This document shows, piece after piece, positions 1 to 5,294 of a stretch of DNA of 5,294 nt. Source of the DNA: Proteobacteria bacterium UBA3588 (GTDB lineage: Bacteria > Pseudomonadota > Gammaproteobacteria > Thiohalomonadales > Thiohalomonadaceae); assembly GCA_002376325.1 (NCBI GenBank), contig DFMR01000109.1:1-5294 (forward strand), written 5' to 3'. Position 1 is the first letter of the stretch; each line of letters begins with the position of its first letter. The translations under genes and the position numbers were made by a program. Under the pieces are notes generated by a model. That model did not search any database. It was given only the letters and a program-made list of their open reading frames with translations, and was not told where the DNA came from.

Positions 1-1060
1 CGGCAAGACCACCACCACCAGTCTCATCGCCAGCCTGTTGGCGGAGGGCGATCTCGATCCGACTTTCGTCATCGGCGGCAAACTCAATAGTGCCGGTACC
101 CACGCGCGCCTGGGCGCGAGCCGTTATCTGGTCGCCGAGGCGGACGAGAGTGATGCCTCGTTTCTCTATCTGCAGCCGATGATGGCCGTGGTCACCAATA
201 TCGATGCCGATCACATGGCCACCTACGACGGTGACTTTTCCAAGTTGCGCAACACCTTCGTGGAGTTCCTGCATCACCTGCCGTTTTACGGTCTGGCGGT
301 GTTGTGTGTCGACGACCCGGTGGTGCGCGAGATCCTGCCGGAAGTGACGCGCCCGGTGCGCACCTACGGCTTCACGCCCGACTGCGATGTCGTTGCCAGC
401 GACGTGCGGCAGGAGGGTGTGCGCAGTCGCTTCCGCGTGGCGCGCAAGGACCAGCCGGAGTGGCTCGACGTCACCCTCAATCTGCCGGGGCGGCACAACG
501 TGCTGAACGCCCTGGCGGCGATCACCGTGGCGCACGAGGTGGGTGTCGGCGACGCGGCGATCCTGCGCGGACTGGAGGCGTTTCAGGGGATCGGACGCCG
601 CTTTCAGTTGAACGGCGAGGTGCGGACGGCGGCCGGTACGGTGACCCTGGTGGACGATTACGGCCACCATCCGCGCGAGGTGGCCGCGACCATTCAGGCG
701 GCGCGCGCCAGCTGGCCCGAGCGGCGCCTGGTGGTGGCGTTCCAACCCCATCGCTACACCCGTACCCGCGACCTGTTCGAGGACTTCGCCGAGGTGTTGT
801 CGGCGGTGGATGCGCTGTTGGTGCTGGAGGTCTATCCGGCCGGCGAAAAGCCGATCCCCGGTGCCGACAGCCGTACCCTGTGCCGCGCCATCCGCGCCCG
901 CGGCCAGGTGGACCCGGTGTTCGTGGCGCAGGCCGACGATCTGGCCGACACCCTGCGCGGCGTACTGCGCGACGGTGATGTGGTGCTGACCCTCGGCGCC
1001 GGCGATATCGGCGGCGCCGCGGCCGCTTTAGCGGAACAACTGGCGGGGGTGCAGAGATGA
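1..1060 (+). CDS. murC: UDP-N-acetylmuramate--L-alanine ligase MurC, 3' part
   Basis: MurC is the cytoplasmic Mur ligase that uses ATP to join L-alanine to UDP-N-acetylmuramic acid, the first peptide-stem step of peptidoglycan synthesis. The gene is cut by the window edge: base 1 is the last base of a codon, and reading from base 2 gives GKTTTTSLIASLLAEGDLDP, so the window enters inside the P-loop. About 130 N-terminal residues (the UDP-binding Rossmann domain) lie upstream if it matches the ~490-residue E. coli protein. Visible motifs, in order, are EADESDASF (from base 137), TNIDADHM (194-217), PGRHNVLNALAA in the central ATPase domain, VDDYGHHP (650-673), FQPHRYTRTRDL (740-775) and EVYPAGEKPIPGADS in the C-terminal ligase domain. 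The TGA stop overlaps the murB start in ATGA. The gene looks intact. FQPHRYTRTRDL and the long match to E. coli MurC distinguish it from MurD, MurE, MurF and Mpl. Confidence 0.97.
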   Translation, partial: GKTTTTSLIASLLAEGDLDPTFVIGGKLNSAGTHARLGASRYLVAEADESDASFLYLQPMMAVVTNIDADHMATYDGDFSKLRNTFVEFLHHLPFYGLAVLCVDDPVVREILPEVTRPVRTYGFTPDCDVVASDVRQEGVRSRFRVARKDQPEWLDVTLNLPGRHNVLNALAAITVAHEVGVGDAAILRGLEAFQGIGRRFQLNGEVRTAAGTVTLVDDYGHHPREVAATIQAARASWPERRLVVAFQPHRYTRTRDLFEDFAEVLSAVDALLVLEVYPAGEKPIPGADSRTLCRAIRARGQVDPVFVAQADDLADTLRGVLRDGDVVLTLGAGDIGGAAAALAEQLAGVQR

Positions 1061-1962
1061 TGACGGCACGCAACGGTCACGTACTACGCGGCGTCTTGCT
1101 GCACAACGAACCGATGGCGCGCCATACCACGTGGCGCGTCGGCGGTCCGGCGGAGCGTTATTACCAGCCGGCGGATATCGCCGATCTGGCGGAGTTCCTG
1201 GCGCAGCTGCCGGCGGACGAACCGCTGTTGTGGGTCGGCCTCGGCAGTAACCTGCTGGTCCGCGACGGCGGCGTCCGCGGCACCGTGATCGCCACCGCCG
1301 GCCTGCTCAACGACATCGAGCAGAGCGATGCCACCATGGTGCGCGTCGAGGCCGGGGTCAGCTGCGCCAAGGTGGCGCGTTTTTGCAGCCGGCTCGGCCT
1401 GAGCGGCGCGGAATTCCTCGCCGGGATCCCCGGCACCATGGGCGGCGCGCTGGCGATGAATGCCGGCGCCTTCGGCGGCGAGACTTGGCCGCTGGTGGTG
1501 CAGGTGGAAACCCTCAATCGCCATGGCCGGTTGCGGGTGCGCGAGCCGGGCGAATACCGCATCGGTTACCGCACGGTACACGGTCATGCGGACGAATGGT
1601 TTGTGGCGGCGACGCTCCGTCTGCAATCGGGTGATACCGCGGCGGCGGGCGCCCGCATCCGCGAATTGCTGGATCGACGCGCGGCGTCGCAGCCGACGCA
1701 GCAGCCCAATGCCGGTTCCGTGTTCCGCAACCCGCCCGGCGATCATGCGGCGCGGCTGATCGAGTCGTGCGGTTTGAAGGGGAACTGTATCGGCGCGGCC
1801 TGCGTGTCGGAGAAACATGCCAATTTCATCGTCAACACCGGCGCTGCGAGCGCGACGGATATCGAGGCGCTGATCGCCCGGGTGGCGGCCACGGTGGAGC
1901 GGGAGCGGGGCGTGCGGCTGACACCCGAGGTGCATATCGTAGGGGAGAGCGGCAGTGGCTGA
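1057..1962 (+). CDS. murB: UDP-N-acetylenolpyruvoylglucosamine reductase MurB (type II)
   Basis: MurB is the FAD enzyme that uses NADPH to reduce UDP-GlcNAc-enolpyruvate to UDP-N-acetylmuramic acid, the substrate of MurC. The 301-residue product starts with HTTWRVGGPA (residues 23-32). The FAD-binding segment follows, with GLGSNLLV (61-68) and GIPGTMGGA (123-131). IGYR (169-172) contains the arginine equivalent to E. coli Arg159. NAGSVFRNP (218-226) contains the likely proton-donor Ser221, and LTPEVHIVG (288-296) contains the catalytic Glu291. The short length, the direct run from GSVFRNP to the CGLKG and SEKHANFIVN blocks, and the lack of the E. coli-type insertion place it in the type II family. 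Two ATG codons stand in tandem at 1057 and 1060. The first gives a 4-base ATGA overlap with murC, which suggests translational coupling; a GGGGG run at 1045-1049 is only a modest Shine-Dalgarno match. Which of the two ATGs is used cannot be settled by eye. Confidence 0.96.
   Translation: MMTARNGHVLRGVLLHNEPMARHTTWRVGGPAERYYQPADIADLAEFLAQLPADEPLLWVGLGSNLLVRDGGVRGTVIATAGLLNDIEQSDATMVRVEAGVSCAKVARFCSRLGLSGAEFLAGIPGTMGGALAMNAGAFGGETWPLVVQVETLNRHGRLRVREPGEYRIGYRTVHGHADEWFVAATLRLQSGDTAAAGARIRELLDRRAASQPTQQPNAGSVFRNPPGDHAARLIESCGLKGNCIGAACVSEKHANFIVNTGAASATDIEALIARVAATVERERGVRLTPEVHIVGESGSG
1941..1947 (+). promoter_or_regulatory. Ribosome binding site for ddlB, inside murB
   Basis: AGGGGAG lies 7 bases before the GTG at 1955 and within the last codons of murB. 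It decides the ddlB start. The GTG gives a normal N-terminal lead of about a dozen residues before the VAVLMGG strand, whereas the next in-frame ATG (2002) falls inside that conserved strand and would delete it. Confidence 0.7.
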
Positions 1963-2893
1963 GAGGCTCGACGCACAGGTGTTCGGCAAGGTGGCGGTGC
2001 TGATGGGCGGCTGGTCGGCAGAGCGCGAGATCTCGCTGCTGAGCGGTCGAGCCGTGCTCGCCGGATTGCAGCGCCGCGGTGTCGACGTCCACGCCATCGA
2101 CGCCGGCCGCGACGTATTGGAGGTGCTGGCGCGCGGCGCCTTCGATCGCGTGTTCATCGTGCTGCACGGTCGCGGCGGCGAGGACGGCCAGTTACAGGGG
2201 GCGTTGGAACTGATGGAGTTGCCCTATACCGGCAGCGGCGTGCTGGCCTCGGCCCTGGGGATGGACAAGTGGCGCAGCAAGTTGGTGTGGCAGGCGGCCG
2301 GATTGCCGGTGCCGGAGTTCGAACTGCTCGACGCGGGCAGCGATTTCGCGGCCGTCGAGCAACGGCTCGGATTGCCGCTGTTCGTCAAGCCGGCCAATGA
2401 AGGATCCAGTGTCGGCGTCACCAAGGTGCAGCAGCCCGGCGCCTTGCGTCACGCCTATCAGGTGGCGGCGCAGCACGACACGCTGGTGTTGGCGGAACGC
2501 TTCATCGGTGCCGGCGAGTTCACCGTCGCGGTGCTCGACGGCGTGGCGCTGCCGCCGGTGCAGATCGTGCCGAGCACCGAATTTTACGACTACGAGGCGA
2601 AGTACTTCCGCGACGATACCCAGTACCTCTGCCCCTGCGGCTTGCCGCAGGAGCGCGTCGAGCAGATGCGGCATATGGCGTTGCAGGCGTTTGCACTGAT
2701 CGGCTGCCGCGGCTGGGGCCGGGTCGATTTCCTGATGGACAGCGACGGCAGCCTCTATCCGCTGGAGGTCAATACGGTGCCGGGCATGACCGACCACAGT
2801 CTGGTGCCGATGGCGGCGCGCGCCGCGGGCATCGATTTCGACGAACTGGTGTGGCGCATCCTGGCGACGACGTTGGAGGACAGCGATGGCTAA
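1955..2893 (+). CDS. ddlB: D-alanine--D-alanine ligase, DdlB type
   Basis: This cytoplasmic ATP-grasp ligase joins two D-alanines through a D-alanyl phosphate; MurF adds the dipeptide to the precursor. The 312 residues compare with 306 in E. coli DdlB. The N-terminal domain has GGWSAEREISL (18-28) with Glu23, matching E. coli Glu15, and LHGRGGEDGQLQG (70-82). The ATP-grasp part has Lys105, Lys145 in FVKPANEGSSVG, Glu181 and Glu188. Ser151 matches Ser150 of E. coli. YDYEAKY (211-217) on the omega loop ends in Tyr217, matching Tyr216. Arg256, Asp258, Glu271 and Asn273 (EVNTVPGM) complete the second substrate and metal sites. Tyr217 is typical of D-Ala-D-Ala ligases; VanA-type D-Ala-D-Lac ligases lack it. 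Translation starts at GTG 1955, overlapping murB by 8 bases. All catalytic residues are present and the protein appears functional. It follows murB and precedes ftsQ, the usual dcw position of this paralogue, which supports the B suffix. Confidence 0.97.
   Translation: MAERLDAQVFGKVAVLMGGWSAEREISLLSGRAVLAGLQRRGVDVHAIDAGRDVLEVLARGAFDRVFIVLHGRGGEDGQLQGALELMELPYTGSGVLASALGMDKWRSKLVWQAAGLPVPEFELLDAGSDFAAVEQRLGLPLFVKPANEGSSVGVTKVQQPGALRHAYQVAAQHDTLVLAERFIGAGEFTVAVLDGVALPPVQIVPSTEFYDYEAKYFRDDTQYLCPCGLPQERVEQMRHMALQAFALIGCRGWGRVDFLMDSDGSLYPLEVNTVPGMTDHSLVPMAARAAGIDFDELVWRILATTLEDSDG
2875..2880 (+). promoter_or_regulatory. Ribosome binding site for ftsQ, inside ddlB
   Basis: GGAGGA stands 5 bases before the ftsQ ATG at 2886 and lies in the last codons of ddlB. 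It fixes the ftsQ start upstream of the ddlB TAA, giving an 8-base overlap. Ribosomes finishing ddlB would stop next to this site, which favours coupled translation (inference). Confidence 0.7.
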
Positions 2894-3662
2894 GCGGCTG
2901 CAGGCCCGGCTGAACCAGCAAGCGCCGATGGCGCGGCCGGTGTGGCTGGCGCGCCTGCCGCTGCTGGGCGGCGGGTTGGCGCTGGTGGCATTGGTGGCCG
3001 CCGCCATGGTGTGGCTGCTCAACCCGCAGCACCTGCCGCTGCGCACGGTGCGGGTGCAGGGGCAACTGGCGCATGTGACGCCGGCGGATATCCGCGCGGC
3101 GGTGGCGCCCTATGCGAAGCAGGGTTTCCTGCATGTCGACATCGTCGCCGTGCGTAATGCGCTGGAAAAGGTGCCGTGGATCTACAGCGCCCAGGTCACC
3201 CGCTCCTGGCCCGACGCGCTGCTGGTTACCATCCAGGAGCAGCAGGTGCTGGCGCGCTGGGGCGCCGGCGGCCTGGTCAATGTGGAAGGCGAGGTGTTCC
3301 TGCCGCAGCAACCGTTCGCTGCGCCGGCTCTGCCGCTGTTGCAGGGGCCGTCCGGGACATCGGCGATGCTGGCGACTCAGTATGCGGAGCTGCAACGGGT
3401 GTTGGCGCCGCTGGCGTTGAAGATTGCGCAGGTAACGGTGGATGAACGCCGCTCCTGGAGCCTGACCCTGGCGGACGGCGTGCGGCTGATGCTGGGGCGC
3501 AGCGACCACGCCGCGCGGATGACGCGCTTCGTGCTGGCCTACCCGCAGGTGCTGGCGCCGCGCATCGCGACGGTGGCGCGCGTCGACCTGCGTTACACCA
3601 ATGGGTTTGCCGTGCAGTGGCGCGACCATTCCACGGAGCAGTCCGGACATGCCGGGGCATAA
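2886..3662 (+). CDS. ftsQ: Cell division protein FtsQ
   Basis: FtsQ is a bitopic inner-membrane protein of the divisome. It binds FtsB and FtsL and links the cytoplasmic ring to the septal peptidoglycan synthases. The 258-residue product has a short basic cytoplasmic tail (MAKRLQARL, then Arg17 and Arg23) and one membrane span at about residues 24-45, rich in Leu, Ala, Val and Gly. A POTRA domain follows at about 52-120, starting LRTVRVQG and including VPWIYSAQVTRSWPDALLV (96-114), the most typical FtsQ block. The beta domain contains NVEGEVF and ends near VDLRYTNGFAVQW. In that block Arg236-Tyr237 align with the E. coli Arg247-Tyr248 pair, in the region known to contact FtsB. It is slightly shorter than E. 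coli FtsQ (276 residues), as expected for a family that varies at both ends. It overlaps ddlB by 8 bases and is followed by ftsA after 16 bases. The positive-inside N-terminus predicts the bulk lies in the periplasm. Confidence 0.95.
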   Translation: MAKRLQARLNQQAPMARPVWLARLPLLGGGLALVALVAAAMVWLLNPQHLPLRTVRVQGQLAHVTPADIRAAVAPYAKQGFLHVDIVAVRNALEKVPWIYSAQVTRSWPDALLVTIQEQQVLARWGAGGLVNVEGEVFLPQQPFAAPALPLLQGPSGTSAMLATQYAELQRVLAPLALKIAQVTVDERRSWSLTLADGVRLMLGRSDHAARMTRFVLAYPQVLAPRIATVARVDLRYTNGFAVQWRDHSTEQSGHAGA

Positions 3663-3667
3663 GCGGT

Positions 3668-3673
3668 AGGGGA
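3668..3673 (+). promoter_or_regulatory. Ribosome binding site for ftsA
   Basis: AGGGGA sits 5 bases before the ftsA ATG at 3679, in the 16-base gap between ftsQ and ftsA. Unlike the upstream junctions, the genes do not overlap here, so ftsA has its own start signal outside the preceding coding region. Confidence 0.65.
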
Positions 3674-3678
3674 ATCGA

Positions 3679-4917
3679 ATGTCTAGAAAGCCGGAAAAGA
3701 ACTTAATCGTTGCCCTCGATATCGGGACGTCGAAGGTGGTGGCCATTGTCGGCGAGGTCAACGTCAACAATGAGGTGGACATCATCGGCATCGGCTCTCA
3801 TCGTTCGCGCGGCCTGAAGAAGGGCGTGGTGGTGAACATAGAGTCCACAGTGCAGTCGATACAGCGCGCGGTGGAGGAGGCGGAACTGATGGCCGGATGC
3901 CAGATCCATTCGGTTCATGCAGGCATCGCCGGCAGTCACATCCGCAGCCTCAACTCCCACGGCATCGTCGCCATCCGTGACAAGGAGGTGACGCCCAGCG
4001 ACGTGGAGCGGGTGATCGATGCGGCGCGGGCGGTGGCCATTCCCGCCGATCAGAAGATTCTCCACGTGTTGCCGCAGGAGTTCGTCATCGACAATCAGGA
4101 AGGTATCCGTGAGCCGGTCGGTATGTCCGGCGTGCGGCTGGAGGCGAAGGTCCATCTGGTTACCGGCGCGGTGAGCGCCGCGCAGAACATCGTCAAGTGT
4201 GTGCGCCGCTGCGGTCTGGAGGTGGACGACATCATCCTGGAGCAATTGGCCTCCAGTCATGCGGTGCTGTCCGATGATGAAAAGGAGCTCGGCGTCTGCC
4301 TGGTCGATATCGGCGGCGGCACGACCGATATCGCGGTGTTCACCGAAGGCGCGATCCGTCATACCGCGGTGATCCCCATCGCGGGCGATCAGGTGACCAA
4401 CGACATCGCCGTCGCGCTGCGCACGCCGACCCAGCATGCCGAGGACATCAAGATCAAGTACGGCTGCGCCCTGGCGCAGTTGGCCAGTGCGGACGAAACC
4501 ATCGAGGTGCCGAGCGTTGGCGACCGTCCGGCGCGGCGGTTGGCGCGGCAGACGCTGGCGGACGTGGTGGAGCCGCGCTATGAGGAGTTGTTCACGCTGA
4601 TTCAGGCGGAATTGCGGCGCAGCGGTTTCGAGGATCTGTGCGCCGCCGGAGTGGTGCTCACCGGCGGCACCGCCAAGATGGAAGGTGTGGTGGATTTGGC
4701 GGAGGAGATATTCCATATGCCGGTCCGTCTCGGTATGCCGCAAGGGGTGAATGGGCTGGTGGATGTGGTGCGCAATCCCATCTACTCCACCGGCGTCGGT
4801 CTTTTGCTGTTCGGGGTGCACAACCGCGGCGGCGGTACGGTTCAGGAGCTGCATGTCGGCAGCGGCATGAAGAGTGTGTTCCAGCGGATGAAGAGCTGGT
4901 TTCAGGGGAATTTCTAG
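3679..4917 (+). CDS. ftsA: Cell division protein FtsA
   Basis: FtsA is an actin-like ATP-binding protein that tethers FtsZ filaments to the inner membrane and passes signals to later division proteins. The 412 residues are close to the 420 of E. coli. The phosphate-1 loop is ALDIGTSK (12-19). The FtsA-specific 1C subdomain spans about 86-165 and replaces actin subdomain 1B; CQIHSVHAGIAGSHIRSLNS (74-93) leads into it. The phosphate-2 loop is VDIGGGTTDIAVF (209-221), and the adenosine motif is VVLTGGTAKMEGV (325-337). The last 16 residues (397-412) have Met, Val, Phe and Trp on one face and Lys and Arg between them, forming the amphipathic membrane-targeting helix known at the FtsA C-terminus. 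Both 1C and the terminal helix separate it from MreB, DnaK and PilM. The ATG at 3679 gives a normal short lead of about ten residues before the first strand. ftsZ follows after 48 bases, so the tether and its polymer are co-transcribed. Confidence 0.98.
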   Translation: MSRKPEKNLIVALDIGTSKVVAIVGEVNVNNEVDIIGIGSHRSRGLKKGVVVNIESTVQSIQRAVEEAELMAGCQIHSVHAGIAGSHIRSLNSHGIVAIRDKEVTPSDVERVIDAARAVAIPADQKILHVLPQEFVIDNQEGIREPVGMSGVRLEAKVHLVTGAVSAAQNIVKCVRRCGLEVDDIILEQLASSHAVLSDDEKELGVCLVDIGGGTTDIAVFTEGAIRHTAVIPIAGDQVTNDIAVALRTPTQHAEDIKIKYGCALAQLASADETIEVPSVGDRPARRLARQTLADVVEPRYEELFTLIQAELRRSGFEDLCAAGVVLTGGTAKMEGVVDLAEEIFHMPVRLGMPQGVNGLVDVVRNPIYSTGVGLLLFGVHNRGGGTVQELHVGSGMKSVFQRMKSWFQGNF

Positions 4918-4952
4918 TTTCTGCTTTTCGGGCAGGTGTAAACAGGCGCAAC

Positions 4953-4958
4953 AGGAGG
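4953..4958 (+). promoter_or_regulatory. Strong ribosome binding site for ftsZ
   Basis: A perfect AGGAGG core, extended to AGGAGGAA, lies 7 bases before the ATG at 4966. It is the best Shine-Dalgarno match in the window and supports this ATG over the in-frame ATG at 4978. The rest of the 48-base ftsA-ftsZ gap (4918-4965) shows no hairpin plus T-run and no convincing -35/-10 pair. A strong independent site fits the known need for several-fold more FtsZ than FtsA (inference). Confidence 0.8.
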
Positions 4959-4965
4959 AACGGCT

Positions 4966-5294
4966 ATGTTCGAGTTAATGGATACCCAGGCGCAAAACGC
5001 CGTGATAAAGGTTGTCGGTGTGGGCGGCGGCGGCGGCAACGCCGTTGAGCATATGGTCGCCCAGGATATTGAAGGCGTGGATTTCATCTGTGCCAACACC
5101 GATGCTCAGGCACTGAAAAAATCCAATGCCCGCACTGTGCTGCAGTTGGGCGGGGCGGTGACCAAGGGGCTGGGGGCGGGAGCCAATCCCGATATCGGCC
5201 GTGAGGCCGCCATCGAGGATCGCGACCGTATCGCCGAGTTGCTGGACGGCGCCGACATGGTGTTCATCACCGCCGGCATGGGCGGCGGCACCGG
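4966..5294 (+). CDS. ftsZ: Cell division protein FtsZ, 5' part
   Basis: FtsZ is the tubulin-like GTPase that polymerises at mid-cell into the division ring. Only 109 complete codons and two bases of the next are in view; the frame is open to the window edge, so the truncation comes from the window and not from mutation. The N-terminus reads MFELMDTQAQNAVIKV, followed by the nucleotide-binding T1 loop GVGGGGGNAV (18-27). Next come ANTDAQAL (43-50), TKGLGAGANPDIGREAA (66-82) and ADMVFITAGMGGGT (96-109). The last is the start of the tubulin signature GGGTG(T/S)G, which binds GTP phosphates. The match to E. coli FtsZ is close along the whole visible part. The GTPase C-terminal half, including the T7 catalytic loop, and the C-terminal peptide that binds FtsA and ZipA lie downstream. 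Its place after ftsA is the standard dcw order. Confidence 0.98.
   Translation, partial: MFELMDTQAQNAVIKVVGVGGGGGNAVEHMVAQDIEGVDFICANTDAQALKKSNARTVLQLGGAVTKGLGAGANPDIGREAAIEDRDRIAELLDGADMVFITAGMGGGT

Noticed and set aside
8..19. Run of four ACC triplets resembling a microsatellite.
   Set aside because: It encodes the conserved threonine run of the MurC P-loop (GKTTTT), so protein constraint explains it.
1084..2157. A 357-codon minus-strand open frame opposite murB and the start of ddlB.
   Set aside because: It has low-information, Arg/Ala/His-rich composition and lies opposite two conserved, motif-complete genes. Nothing in it supports a protein.
2769..3791. A 340-codon minus-strand open frame across ftsQ and the start of ftsA.
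   Set aside because: Its composition is biased to Arg, His, Gln and Pro, it crosses two real genes and their intergenic gap, and it has no family resemblance. It is a GC-driven shadow.
3703..4854. A 383-codon open frame on the minus strand, antisense to ftsA.
   Set aside because: The translation is rich in His, Arg, Gln and Asp with no recognisable domain. It is the expected shadow of a GC-rich gene, and ftsA on the other strand has full-length family motifs.
4911..4943. Possible promoter in the AT-richer ftsA-ftsZ gap, with TGTAAA at 4937-4942 as a -10 candidate.
   Set aside because: No acceptable -35 hexamer lies 16-18 bases upstream (the sequence there is around CTAGTT), so it cannot be supported by sequence alone.
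5023..5037. Run of GGC triplets in the start of ftsZ.
   Set aside because: It encodes the invariant five-glycine T1 loop of FtsZ and is not an independent repeat.

Overview
This window is a stretch of a division and cell wall (dcw) cluster from a GC-rich proteobacterium. All genes are on the + strand, in the order murC (3' part), murB, ddlB, ftsQ, ftsA, ftsZ (5' part). The predicted proteins resemble the gammaproteobacterial versions: the FtsZ start reads MFELMDTQAQNAVIKVVGVG, MurC keeps the EADESDASFL and FQPHRYTRTRDL blocks, and DdlB has LHGRGGEDG and YDYEAKY. The murC-murB-ddlB-ftsQ order differs from Escherichia coli, where murB lies outside the cluster. It is common in other proteobacteria, so a Chromatiales-like gammaproteobacterium is a reasonable guess. 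That taxonomic placement is inference, not proof.

Layout. Bases 1-1060 encode the last ~352 residues of MurC, entering inside the ATP-binding P-loop. murB (1057-1962) overlaps murC by 4 bases. ddlB (1955-2893) starts at GTG and overlaps murB by 8 bases. ftsQ (2886-3662) overlaps ddlB by 8 bases. ftsA (3679-4917) follows after 16 bases. ftsZ begins at 4966 after a 48-base gap and runs off the end just inside the tubulin signature GGGTG. I saw no RNA gene, mobile element, CRISPR array, terminator or convincing promoter, and there is no gene-free stretch over 50 bases.

How the genes work together. MurB completes UDP-N-acetylmuramic acid, MurC adds L-alanine to it, and DdlB makes the D-alanyl-D-alanine dipeptide that MurF (not in view) later adds. 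All three act in the cytoplasm on the peptidoglycan precursor. FtsZ forms the cytoplasmic ring at mid-cell, FtsA anchors it to the inner membrane, and FtsQ links to the periplasmic side and recruits FtsL/FtsB. The tight overlaps indicate one polycistronic unit with translational coupling, with ftsA and ftsZ carrying separate ribosome binding sites.

All five genes whose key residues can be checked are intact, and the sixth (ftsZ) is only cut by the window edge. I found no evidence of a previously undescribed system here; the findings are minor points of gene order, family type and translation signals.
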